From: CAXXHQ01 sp963665265
GTDB lineage: Bacteria; Planctomycetota; Planctomycetia; Pirellulales; Thermoguttaceae
DNA: 64,000 nucleotides
Assembly (NCBI GenBank): GCA_963665265.2
Contig: OY762224.2
Location: forward strand, 1,426,001-1,490,000
Direction of reading: 5' to 3'
The stretch's first letter is position 1. Each line of letters starts with the position of its first letter. The position numbers and the translations under genes were made by a program. The notes below the pieces were generated by a model. It made no database searches and was not told the DNA's origin. It was given only the letters and a program-made list of their open reading frames with translations. Positions 24,336 to 33,095 of this stretch are shown here, piece after piece.

Positions 24336-26582
24336 TTATTTCTGTGTCTTGGAATTGGTGTGTAACGATGAGTACAATTGGATTAAAGAAAGTGATATAG
24401 CGTCAGTGCATTCACTGGCGTTTATATCGTCGTAAAGGTTTTGTTGTGCTGCCGAAGATTCGTTGGTTGTTGAGCTCAAATTATTTTCGGCAGTACGAGA
24501 AGAGTCGTTGCTGGCTTGATCACACAGCGTAACTATCCGATTGGCGTTGTCGCTGAGCCTACAACTTGCATAAACCGCACATTCCCAAGCTATGTCTGAC
24601 AAATAATGTGATAGAGCTTCATTATCATGAGTGTATATATCCCGATTCACCTCGTCCTCAACGAGAGACCAGTTCTGCATTGCAATACGCATCGCCTTAA
24701 GGAATTCATCACAAAACTGTACCTGAGCCTTCCCTTCTGCAAAAACACCGCCAACGAACGCTGGGTCGTCAAGATATGCTTCATGCATTTCTTCAGCATT
24801 AACAAGTAACTGACCTAACTGGCTAGACGCCCTTGTGAATGAGGAATCTTTGGCCAAGCCAAAATCTTGTTTAACTACTTCACAAATGACGCACGCTAGG
24901 ACATTTAGTTCATACTTTTCGCTATTGTCATTGATGTACATTCTGATCTTGTCAGTGAAGTCAACGGCACTAGCAAGCTGCATTCTCATATCCACAGAAA
25001 ATATGATGTCGGTGGTTACCGCCTGAGGCATGGTAGAAACTGGGTAGATTCCAAACCTGGAGTAGCACGACTCTGAAATCTTCGGCCATTTCTTTTCAAA
25101 GCCTGGCAAGAGTCGAGACGCCTCAAGGATTGCGTTGAGGCGAAAAGCGGCGTACCGCAACGGACCCGTGAGGGGGGCGTGCAAAGTCACGCCGCCGCCA
25201 ACTCTGCCTGCATCACAAAGCAGTCCTGTAGCAATCAAAAGGATAAGGGCAACGCAATTAGTCTTGCTGGCTGTTCCACTGCGACGGTGCTTTGCGTACC
25301 ACGTTGCGGAGATAGCGCAAATGATAAGGCTCGCCAGGGCAGCCCACAGGCAGATCGAGTCGAGCTTGCCATCACCATCTTGATTTGGGGTTGTAGGATT
25401 AGCTGAAGAAACTTGAGGTGCCGACATGTTTTTTGCAGAGCCAGCTTGTGAATTGAGCTGGGCTACTTGTTCTTCTGTTGATTTACGAACTTTATTATTT
25501 AGTTCAACGTATTCCTGTCGGGCAGCACGTTGTTTCGCCTGCGAGTCCTTGCCACGCTTTTCGGCATCGGCATTCATTTTATCGGAGAATGCGACGTATT
25601 CTGCTTCTGTTTTGGCTAGATATTCTGGTAATCGATCGCGGTCGTATTGGACAAGGGTGTTTCTGATTTCCGTCATATCTGCGTTAATAGCAGCAATGTC
25701 AGGACTCCTTTCGATCAAATCTTTTAAACCATTAATTGCGACGCGGTTTCTTTCAGATTCATAGTGGAGTTCGCAGGCCCAAAGCCGAGGCAGGGTTGTT
25801 ACAAGCCACGTCTCAACGATGAGGGCTGCTTGTTTTTCGCTGTGGTTCGCAAGACGTTTCGCTAGTTGAGGCTTTTGCTCATCAATGGTTGCCGAAAGAC
25901 TCGCTGCAAGAGCCATTCGTTCATCATTTGTTAACGGAGTCTTAAAAAAAACTGTAGTTCCGTTATCTATAAAAGAGTTTCGTAATGAAGAGTACTGACT
26001 ATGTATTAAATCTCTAATTGTGCTTGAGTAACCTTTAGGCGTGGCATTATTCAGGAGTTCTATTATAAGATCTGCATTCTTAGTAGTTTCCTTGGCTAAA
26101 TCCTTGTGCAGGTTATCTGCGGGAAGTTTCATGCTATTCCAGCATTTGTATATAAGAAGTATGTCGTCGTGTGTAAGTCGCAGGCACAGCTTTCTGACTT
26201 CGCTATCCTTCGGATACTGAGAAATACAAGGATCGGAACTCAAGTGCGACGCAATAGTCGTAAGTAAATACTCAGAATCCGTTTCATTGAGGGATATCTT
26301 GGATGCCTGAAATTGCGAAGAGGCAAAGCCGGCAATTTCGTGGGCTAAATCATCCTCTTCCGCGATCGGCCTCTTAGATGTTAGGGTTGTCGCAACTACC
26401 GCCTCAATCCTTTTTGCCATTTGGCCGTCATCGCTAGTGTACGCATAGCAGAAGGATGCTTGAATACATGCTGCTATTAAAGCTGCGGTTCGCACTGTGA
26501 CTAGGGCAGTCCATGCAACTGAGTTGCATAATTCATGAGTCAGCATTCTGATAGGTCTGAATAGAAGCATGTTATCGAGCAT
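24336..26582 (-). CDS. Large unrecognised membrane protein, 748 aa
   Basis: An N-terminal hydrophobic segment (ALVTVRTAALIAACIQASFC) probably serves as signal anchor. Residues about 40-390 are helical, ending with a coiled-coil (AKTEAEYVAFSDKMNADAEK onward). Two adjacent membrane helices follow at about 410-460 (LWAALASLIICAISATWY; CVALILLIATGLLC), then a helical C-terminal domain of about 270 residues. With both helices crossing, the two large domains lie on the same side of the membrane. No family recognised. A+T-rich relative to flanks; tight spacing to both neighbours. Confidence 0.6.
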   Translation of the reverse strand: MLDNMLLFRPIRMLTHELCNSVAWTALVTVRTAALIAACIQASFCYAYTSDDGQMAKRIEAVVATTLTSKRPIAEEDDLAHEIAGFASSQFQASKISLNETDSEYLLTTIASHLSSDPCISQYPKDSEVRKLCLRLTHDDILLIYKCWNSMKLPADNLHKDLAKETTKNADLIIELLNNATPKGYSSTIRDLIHSQYSSLRNSFIDNGTTVFFKTPLTNDERMALAASLSATIDEQKPQLAKRLANHSEKQAALIVETWLVTTLPRLWACELHYESERNRVAINGLKDLIERSPDIAAINADMTEIRNTLVQYDRDRLPEYLAKTEAEYVAFSDKMNADAEKRGKDSQAKQRAARQEYVELNNKVRKSTEEQVAQLNSQAGSAKNMSAPQVSSANPTTPNQDGDGKLDSICLWAALASLIICAISATWYAKHRRSGTASKTNCVALILLIATGLLCDAGRVGGGVTLHAPLTGPLRYAAFRLNAILEASRLLPGFEKKWPKISESCYSRFGIYPVSTMPQAVTTDIIFSVDMRMQLASAVDFTDKIRMYINDNSEKYELNVLACVICEVVKQDFGLAKDSSFTRASSQLGQLLVNAEEMHEAYLDDPAFVGGVFAEGKAQVQFCDEFLKAMRIAMQNWSLVEDEVNRDIYTHDNEALSHYLSDIAWECAVYASCRLSDNANRIVTLCDQASNDSSRTAENNLSSTTNESSAAQQNLYDDINASECTDAISLSLIQLYSSLHTNSKTQK

Positions 26583-26593
26583 ATATTCTCATC

Positions 26594-28045
26594 CTACTGT
26601 ATAGTTACTGCCATAAAAGGAACATTAATCTCTATTTTCCTGTTAACTAAGACTCTAATTGCGCCTTCTGTAATTTCATTGCGCGGTGGGAATGTGAAAT
26701 GCCCGACAATCTCGGGTCCCTTGTCGTTTGTAAATGTAATATCAGTGCTTGACGTGGATGCTATGCTGTCGATGTCGGATCTCACAGGGCTATTATCAAC
26801 TCGCGAAATCTTCAGTCTGAACCCTATTCTGGACTTGGGTGCTTGACACCCAAAATCTAGCAGCATTGGTTCAATATAATAATCTTCGCAAACAACAGCG
26901 TGAACAATAACCGCTCCGCAAGAAATATTATTGACGGCGGAAATTACTGGAACTTGCTCGTTGAATATCCCGCACTCCAGTTTTGTGTTTAGTGAAAAGG
27001 TGTATTTCGAGAAGTCATCTGTAGAGCTGATCTTCTCAAGACTGACCACGGTCCCTGCATAAGAGATTCTTGGTTGTAATTTTTGTTCTGTACACCGAAT
27101 ATACATTTGCAACTCGTGAGAACTGCCTTTCCGAACAATGCCAAAATCTAAAAACTGTGGGTTGATAGAAATGCGTCCGACGCCGTTTACGGAAGAACGA
27201 ACTATATACTCGCCTGTCCCGTCTTCCGTCTGGATAGTTATAGATGCAGCGTTAGTTTCGGTATGATTTACTGGGTACTCAAAACGCAAGACGTACTGAT
27301 GGTTTTCCTGTGCTGTAAATTCATGGCTTACAAGCGGAGAGGACTTTTTCGAGACCTTAAGGCGTATAGGATGTTCTGTTGGGTCAATTCTCCTGGTTGC
27401 TAGTAGCTTAAATATACATGCCGCTTTTCCTCCTATAGGGCATTCCTTGGGTTGGGATATTGTTTCAACGCGCCAATCAATGCCGCTGTCTATTTGTGGT
27501 GTAGCATTCTTGCCTGATTCGTTAATCGAGTTGAGCAATGTGTCCGTCAGGAAATCTCCAGGAGCATCGCATAATAACGCCGTAGAAGCCTTTATAACAC
27601 CATCCTTTGATATTACTACCATTTGATTTACCGGCTCATTATTTATAAAGTCCTTGCCAACATCAACAGTAAAGCAGCCAGAATCGTTCTCATTGGAAAT
27701 AATATCGAAATTCCTACCTGAGCAGACTATGGCGAGACGCGCATTGGTAGAAGATATGTTGTGTCTAAACGAGTTTCTTACAGTTATTGCAGTGTTCATT
27801 CCCTTGCTGGTGTCGTTAATTACAAGAATCACCCAAAGTCCATGAAGTAATTGCTTGTGTGATCTAAGGGGCAACGGGAGCGGATCTCCTTCGTTGCATT
27901 GCATGAAAGGGGGTGGCTCAATGATCTCTGCGTGTCTAATGCGATCACCTGACCGTGGTGTAAAGATGCATACTAACAAGACAACTGCTATTCCAAGGCC
28001 ACCCATTAATAATAGAAATCTGTGTTGCATTCTAATATTGTTATG
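26594..28045 (-). CDS. Membrane-anchored protein with DUF1573-like Ig domains, about 483 aa
   Basis: I place the start at Met 28045 (MHNNIRMQHRFLLLMGGLGI); a longer frame from 28117 would overlap the galaxin-like gene. An N-terminal membrane helix (FLLLMGGLGIAVVLLVCIF) is followed by beta-rich repeats. One carries INPQFLDFGIVRKGSSHELQ and another YIEPMLLDFGCQAPKSRIGF, the Phe-Gly-x-Val/Gln pattern of DUF1573/ASH-like Ig domains, although the GCGCT motif is missing. It is probably anchored in the cytoplasmic membrane with the Ig domains outside. It stands in the A+T-rich cassette next to the galaxin-like gene. Confidence 0.6.
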   Translation of the reverse strand, partial: HNNIRMQHRFLLLMGGLGIAVVLLVCIFTPRSGDRIRHAEIIEPPPFMQCNEGDPLPLPLRSHKQLLHGLWVILVINDTSKGMNTAITVRNSFRHNISSTNARLAIVCSGRNFDIISNENDSGCFTVDVGKDFINNEPVNQMVVISKDGVIKASTALLCDAPGDFLTDTLLNSINESGKNATPQIDSGIDWRVETISQPKECPIGGKAACIFKLLATRRIDPTEHPIRLKVSKKSSPLVSHEFTAQENHQYVLRFEYPVNHTETNAASITIQTEDGTGEYIVRSSVNGVGRISINPQFLDFGIVRKGSSHELQMYIRCTEQKLQPRISYAGTVVSLEKISSTDDFSKYTFSLNTKLECGIFNEQVPVISAVNNISCGAVIVHAVVCEDYYIEPMLLDFGCQAPKSRIGFRLKISRVDNSPVRSDIDSIASTSSTDITFTNDKGPEIVGHFTFPPRNEITEGAIRVLVNRKIEINVPFMAVTIQ

Positions 28046-28077
28046 CATAATAACCAAGCATATTGTCTTGTTTAATG

Positions 28078-28563
28078 TCACTTGGCCTTGGTGATTGTCT
28101 GGCAGCATGAGTTGCAATACTGAGTATCTAGGTTATATACTTCTTTTCCGCAGCAGCATGCACTTGTTTTAATGTCGAATATTACTTTGCTGTTGCAGCA
28201 ATCGTGCGTAGATATTGTGAAAACCTTCCCATCGCAGCATCCCTGCGTTGCTGGATCGTAGCAGTTTGGCCCGCATTTCTCTGTTGAGACGGTTCCGTCC
28301 GCATGGCAGCATTGCGATGCTAATTCATAAACGCTCCCTTTGCTTTTTGAACCTGAACAGCATCCGCTCGTATTTGGATCATAAACTTTTCCGTTGCAAC
28401 ATGCCTGTCCATCTGTCATGCATGTGTCTCCACAGCATCCAGTTGAGCACGACTCCGCATCGCATGCCCATGCTATTCCAATTGCGATGGTTCCGAGAAA
28501 AAGAAAACAACCCGTCAGAATCCATAAGAAATTCTTGACGACAAACCCTTTTGTCGCGGCCAT
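28078..28563 (-). CDS. Exported cysteine-rich galaxin-like repeat protein, 161 aa
   Basis: A membrane or signal segment (FLWILTGCFLFLGTIAIGIAW) precedes about 125 residues with more than 25 Cys. Repeats of roughly 20 residues share the pattern Cys-Cys-(Asp/Asn)-Gly-Lys-Val-Tyr-Asp-x-x-Thr-x-Gly-Cys-Cys (e.g. CCNGKVYDPNTSGCC and CYDPATQGCCDGKVF). This double-Cys pattern is that of galaxin repeats, known from coral skeletal matrix and also found in bacterial secreted proteins. The protein is expected to be heavily disulfide-bonded outside the cell. It ends 33 bases before the DUF1573-like gene and starts 15 bases after the GT39-like gene's stop. Confidence 0.75.
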   Translation of the reverse strand: MAATKGFVVKNFLWILTGCFLFLGTIAIGIAWACDAESCSTGCCGDTCMTDGQACCNGKVYDPNTSGCCSGSKSKGSVYELASQCCHADGTVSTEKCGPNCYDPATQGCCDGKVFTISTHDCCNSKVIFDIKTSACCCGKEVYNLDTQYCNSCCQTITKAK

Positions 28564-28577
28564 TGGGAGATTCCTCC

Positions 28578-30473
28578 TTAAATGTGAAAAATATAAATTG
28601 ACCCGCCTACACTTACCGTAGGTTGAAATCTCTGAAAGTAGCTCAATGAATCTATCTCGTATCTTACGCTGTTGCCATTCCCGTCAAAAACGAACCACGG
28701 ATATCCGCGAATAAAAGAAACGCTAATTGCATACCACCCGGGTTCAAGTTTTGGTACCCGCCCCGTCTTGATATCTTGCGGCGGCGGAACAGTGTATTTG
28801 AAACCTAATTTTGACGTATCATAATGTCCGCAAAACGCCAAGTTCAATTTGTCAACCTCCGGATGCTCATCGAGCCACTGCTTAAGGTAGAGTAAATCTT
28901 GCCCCCAATCGGCGTTGCTGCTTAGTAAATACGCATTGCCGCCGCGAACGCCGCCCGCCAGTTCGTTGAAGTACGCAAGACTATGGGGATAGGCGTATAA
29001 ACTACTACCGACGAACCAGCAGATCAAACCCACAGTCGTCGCAACTAACCAACTTCGTTTTGGCAAAAAACCTGGCGATGCCGCTGAAGGAAATTTCGAT
29101 AAAGCATGGTGGTCGCATAGGCTTGCAGCCTGGCTAATCCAAATAATCATGAAAGGGAATATTGGGAGAACGTAGCGCAGGTGCTCGCTGAACCCCGTTT
29201 GGCTGCTAACTGCAATTAAAATCAGCGTAGCCGGAAATAACAAAAAGGCTTCGTCTTTCCAAGCCGTTGGGCGAAGAGAATCTACGTCGTCTGTTTCATG
29301 CGATGAAAGAGCTGTTTTTCTCATCACGGAAAATCGCCCAATAACCGTCAGAGCAAAAAGTCCCCAGGCTCCTAAGGGCACCTTTATCCCCATTGCATAA
29401 AGGTAAAAATACCACCAACCTCGGTCTTTGAATTCCCCCGCCAAATAGGACGGTCGGGAGCACTCCTCGAAATCACGCCACTGAACGTCGATACCGCGTA
29501 CATAGTGGAGTGGTAGCGGAATTGGAATCGCCGCCAAGCTACTACTCGCAAAACGATTGCCCATTCCATATGAATTTTGGCCAGTAAGGGTGTGACTAAT
29601 AAACGAGTAGTCGCCAAGGCGAGTGAAAGTTCCTTCAAATCCGAAGCCAAGATTAAGCGTGAAAAAAGCAACCGTCACAAATGCAAATTGCATCAAAGAG
29701 TCACGAATCCATTTTGGACGGGGCGTTTTGAGAGGATCAAGATAGCGGTAAAGCAACCAAGCCAAGGGGAGTGCAGGCGCTAAAACAATCAGCGTCGTCT
29801 TAGTGAGCAAGGCCACCCCTAAGGCCGCTCCAGCAACAGTCGCTTGCCGCCAAGTAGGTTTTCGTAACCATCGCCAAAACAAGTAGCACGCGAGCAAGCA
29901 GAGACTTGTCGCCGCAGCATCGGACGTAATTAACGAGGCATGGGCGAGAATGTTCGGCGAGAAACACCAAAGCGTCACGGCAAGCACGCCGGCCAAAGAA
30001 CCGTAAAGATCGCGCGCCCAAAGGAAGCAAACGACTCCGCCGATCCATGCAAATGGAATGCACGCCCACCTCGCTAATGTAACCAGGATGAACGATCGTT
30101 CTCCATTAGCTGCAATGAAGTCCTTGCCGACCATAAATTCCGTGCGCATGGTTGGGTCGTTGCGAAGCCGGCTCCAATCCGTTTTGGCTCCAGCAAGCAT
30201 CACCGGAATGGCGGCGATAGATCGAACCAGCGGCGGGTTTACGCGATACAATTCAAAGCTGCCAAATTGCCAATGGCTAATTCCGGCGGCCAAATGAGCC
30301 GGTTCGTTAAGCGTGGGGCTATGTACGTAACCGCTGTATGCAAGCAAGCCCGTTTGAATGACAAGAAGAGTGACGACAACAGCCCAAATACGAGACGAAG
30401 CGCAAGATGGGCAATCTCTTTCTTGCGGTTTGTTCTTCGATTGGTAAACTGTTTGAGTCGTCACGGAATTCAT
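28578..30473 (-). CDS. GT39/PMT-like multi-pass glycosyltransferase, 631 aa
   Basis: The product has about 10-12 predicted membrane helices beginning at residue 29 (IWAVVVTLLVIQTGLLAYSG). Its first outer loop holds LNEPAHLAAGISHWQFGSFE followed by VNPPLVRSIAA: the Glu-Pro/x-His/Asp pattern of the ArnT/PMT_2 (GT-C) fold, where the acidic residue acts as base. A C-terminal soluble part (about 500-631) contains NADWGQDLLYLKQWLDEHP, a segment recurrent in this planctomycete group. It would move a sugar from a polyprenyl-phosphate donor, such as the GT2 enzymes make, to proteins or glycans outside the membrane. Confidence 0.82.
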   Translation of the reverse strand: MNSVTTQTVYQSKNKPQERDCPSCASSRIWAVVVTLLVIQTGLLAYSGYVHSPTLNEPAHLAAGISHWQFGSFELYRVNPPLVRSIAAIPVMLAGAKTDWSRLRNDPTMRTEFMVGKDFIAANGERSFILVTLARWACIPFAWIGGVVCFLWARDLYGSLAGVLAVTLWCFSPNILAHASLITSDAAATSLCLLACYLFWRWLRKPTWRQATVAGAALGVALLTKTTLIVLAPALPLAWLLYRYLDPLKTPRPKWIRDSLMQFAFVTVAFFTLNLGFGFEGTFTRLGDYSFISHTLTGQNSYGMGNRFASSSLAAIPIPLPLHYVRGIDVQWRDFEECSRPSYLAGEFKDRGWWYFYLYAMGIKVPLGAWGLFALTVIGRFSVMRKTALSSHETDDVDSLRPTAWKDEAFLLFPATLILIAVSSQTGFSEHLRYVLPIFPFMIIWISQAASLCDHHALSKFPSAASPGFLPKRSWLVATTVGLICWFVGSSLYAYPHSLAYFNELAGGVRGGNAYLLSSNADWGQDLLYLKQWLDEHPEVDKLNLAFCGHYDTSKLGFKYTVPPPQDIKTGRVPKLEPGWYAISVSFIRGYPWFVFDGNGNSVRYEIDSLSYFQRFQPTVSVGGSIYIFHI

Positions 30474-30526
30474 GCTCGATTTGACAGATTAAAAACCGGG
30501 GTTTCCAGGTGGCAGGCAAGTTGATC

Positions 30527-31543
30527 TCAGCTTTTTTCGCCTATAACGATTTGTACAGTTCGGCCATCATGCAACTTTAGGCAAAGCGGCGTTTGGCAAA
30601 ACCATTCCTTGGCATCCGTTAAGTTGCCTTGATAATGCGAAATCCCCCTTGGCGGATGCAATCTACCGCCAGTGCCGTAAGGCGGCATTTCAATCAAGGC
30701 GACGTGGGCCGTCCTGCTTTCTTTGAGTATGCTTGGTAGCTCCTCAATCGTTTCTTGGCATTTCTGGCAGTCGCGATGGTAAAAGAGGACGAGGCAATCC
30801 CCCTTAGTGAGCTTTTCGTGCAATGAATCGAGACCAGCAGAACCTCCCGTTTTCCTTCCTTCGGCTTCGATATAATTCAGCAAGGGAAACCTCTTGCCGA
30901 TCCATTTCTCCGGTTCCAAAACGATCAGTTTGCCGTCACCAACGATTGTTCCCGCATCAGAAAGCGTGGTATCCGTGTAGGTGCCCATCGCCCAGGCTGC
31001 GGGAGCAGCCAGTAGTAGCCACACCGCCAAAACACCTGAGGTTGGTTTTACAAGTCGTAGAAAATCAAAACTTTGTCGTGATGTTTGCCCTTTTGGTCGC
31101 CAAATTGCCAATGTTACGACAATCGCCAAATCCAATGAAGCCGTAATCCACGGATTGACTTCGACTCTTCCGAAGCATCCGCAGGAAACGGCCCCGGATA
31201 ACGCCTTGTAAAGCGAAACGCACGTAAACGAAGCGAAACACGTTACGGCCGCCGCCCATGTTACCCGAGGCAGTAGGCCGACCAATAGCCACAGTCCAAA
31301 AAATATCTCACACTCCACGACCGCCATTAAAAGCCAGCGGGAGTCGAAAATGCTAGTTCCTAAAATTGGCTCGGTTGCAAGTTGATGCGCTTTGAGACCG
31401 GCGGTGACGAGGAGCAAGCATCCAAGACCGAGTCGGACAAAATCGTATCCGATCGCTTTTTGCCCCGGAACGAATCCGAGCAAGCCGCCAAGCCTCCTCT
31501 TAAGTCGCAACCATCGAATTGTCCACGATCTTGACGATGACAT
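30527..31543 (-). CDS. MauE/DoxX-like membrane protein with thioredoxin-like C-terminus
   Basis: Residues about 30-190 form a four- to five-helix MauE/DoxX-type unit (LGLGCLLLVTAGLKAHQL; LLMAVVECEIFFGLWLLVGL; VTCFASFTCVSLYKALSG) with SCGCFGRVEV, the Cys pair typical of the MauE family involved in disulfide handling. The C-terminal 120 residues after another helix contain GDCLVLFYHRDCQKCQETIE, a thioredoxin-like strand with a CxxC site. Such fusions are frequent in planctomycetes, where they accompany secreted Cys-containing proteins. The neighbouring Cys-rich genes make a redox role plausible, but this is inference. Confidence 0.78.
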   Translation of the reverse strand: MSSSRSWTIRWLRLKRRLGGLLGFVPGQKAIGYDFVRLGLGCLLLVTAGLKAHQLATEPILGTSIFDSRWLLMAVVECEIFFGLWLLVGLLPRVTWAAAVTCFASFTCVSLYKALSGAVSCGCFGRVEVNPWITASLDLAIVVTLAIWRPKGQTSRQSFDFLRLVKPTSGVLAVWLLLAAPAAWAMGTYTDTTLSDAGTIVGDGKLIVLEPEKWIGKRFPLLNYIEAEGRKTGGSAGLDSLHEKLTKGDCLVLFYHRDCQKCQETIEELPSILKESRTAHVALIEMPPYGTGGRLHPPRGISHYQGNLTDAKEWFCQTPLCLKLHDGRTVQIVIGEKS

Positions 31544-31572
31544 TTGAACTCTGCCTGCTCAATGTGACTCAA

Positions 31573-32487
31573 TTACATCTTCGCCGCATTCAACGTCGCT
31601 AGCTTCGGCTCAGGGAGCCCAAAAGCCGACAGGGTAAAGAGCTTAGCGTCTTCGCTCGAAAATTCCTTCCACTCATAGTTCATCGTTACTCGTTTAACAG
31701 GCTTGCCTGATGCGTCTTTCCAATCTGTTACGACTTGGGAAAAACCATGTGCATCTAGTATGGCAAATCCGATAGCATTTTCGACGTTAATCACGCTTAA
31801 GATATTGCCGGAGGCGTCTTCAACTTTTACTTCTGCCGTGGTAATTGCCCAAAACGAATTTGGATCAAAACGTATGGTTCCAGAGTATATCCTCACTTGC
31901 GTGGCTTCTTCCGAGGCTGAGCTCTTCGGCCTGTACTCAAACTTAATTTGCACGCTTCGATCAATCCGATAGTCGGACTCCGTCGCTTCGAGAACCCAAA
32001 ATTCAGGCGAAGAAATGATTTTTGCTAAATCGAGCGAGTCGATACGACAAATCTGCCCGGCTTGTTCTTTGATGCTACGGGTCGCGGCACTTTCTTGCTT
32101 TGATTTTCGAGGGGCCGATTTTACGATCGAAAACGCCTTTTTCTTGCCAGGTTCTTTGCTCAATTGAAAATCGTACTGGGCATTACTTCCGAAAACGACT
32201 TCCTTCCGGTTCGGGCTTTGTAATTGAGACGCATGTAGTGCCTGCGTTTCGTCCCTTCCGCACACAAATCGATCAGCGGCATGCTCTTCCATCTTCTTGT
32301 CAGGATAGTTCGTCACTGAATCAATTTTTAGTTCGTATCCTTTCAGGACGGTTTTATACTCTTGCCATTTTTGCGGAGCTTCCTTGAGAAAGGCTTTGAT
32401 AGTCGCCTCGTCGGCCTTAACTTCCGACGCTCCAAAAGCGAACAAGAGGGAGCAAGCTGCCGTCACAGCAATTCGACAATAGATCAT
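31573..32487 (-). CDS. Exported LolA-like or DUF-type protein, 304 aa
   Basis: Start ATG 32487 has GGAGG five bases before it. The Sec signal is MIYCRIAVTAACSLLFAFGA, cleaved before or near Asp-Glu. The mature part reads as alternating beta strands (YDFQLSKEPGKKKAFSIVKS; VQIKFEYRPKSS; RIYSGTIRFDPNSFWAITTA; VKRVTMNYEWKEFS), reminiscent of LolA/LolB-type half-barrels used for lipid or outer-membrane-lipoprotein handling. The family was not firmly recognised. It sits 30 bases from the MauE-like gene on the same strand. Longer in-frame starts up to 32622 exist but would read through a region without ribosome-binding sites. Confidence 0.6.
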   Translation of the reverse strand: MIYCRIAVTAACSLLFAFGASEVKADEATIKAFLKEAPQKWQEYKTVLKGYELKIDSVTNYPDKKMEEHAADRFVCGRDETQALHASQLQSPNRKEVVFGSNAQYDFQLSKEPGKKKAFSIVKSAPRKSKQESAATRSIKEQAGQICRIDSLDLAKIISSPEFWVLEATESDYRIDRSVQIKFEYRPKSSASEEATQVRIYSGTIRFDPNSFWAITTAEVKVEDASGNILSVINVENAIGFAILDAHGFSQVVTDWKDASGKPVKRVTMNYEWKEFSSEDAKLFTLSAFGLPEPKLATLNAAKM

Positions 32488-33095
32488 GATAGCCTCCAAC
32501 ATGGGAGAACGACTTGAAGATGCGTGCATGCTTGAGGAAAGGCTTGCAAAATAATGCGATTTTCGACTAGATCGGCAGACGCCGACGCTTGGAACAAGTT
32601 CCCGTGGCCTCAGAGATGTCATCCTAAAGTCGCTTTGCGTTGGGGAATTCTTCGCAATGGAAAAAATTACGTATGAAACGCACCCGTACCGCGCAAGTCG
32701 CGAACGAATTTGTTCGCAACCAGGAATATCATTTTAGGGGAATAAAAAAGAATCGCCCGTGAGCCTGATTGCCCGCTACCTACGATTCCATTCAAAATAC
32801 GTCGCGAAAAGTTTTTTCAAAGTTGCCGCACCTGGAGTAGTTCACACAGTATAGGGGTTTCGGCAGCTTGTATCAAGCACTTTTATTCAAAATATCATCT
32901 TATCGATGAGTTTACAGCCAGTGACAAGTGTTGTCACTGGCTTCTGGGGGGAGCACATTGCAATCGCATCGTTAGAGTTTTTCCGCTAACTGCAATCTCT
33001 TCGCGCGACCAAATTTGTGCTCGAACAAAACGCTTGGGCAACGTGCGACTTTTGCGATCCCGCGCAAGAAGCATAACGGATTTGTACCGTGAACC
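32488..33095. other. Intergenic region between two minus-strand genes
   Basis: About 600 bases. It presumably holds the promoter of the 31573 gene and the end of the GH51-like transcript. A perfect hairpin lies at 32916-32942. No gene was seen. Confidence 0.4.
32916..32942 (-). terminator. Perfect 12-bp hairpin, possible terminator of the GH51-like gene
   Basis: AGCCAGTGACAA (32916-32927) and TTGTCACTGGCT (32931-32942) pair fully across a 3-base loop. It lies about 155 bases past the GH51-like stop. There is no T-run on either side, so intrinsic termination is uncertain. The arm sequence resembles GCCAGTGACAACAAGCTGTC near 9148. Confidence 0.4.
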
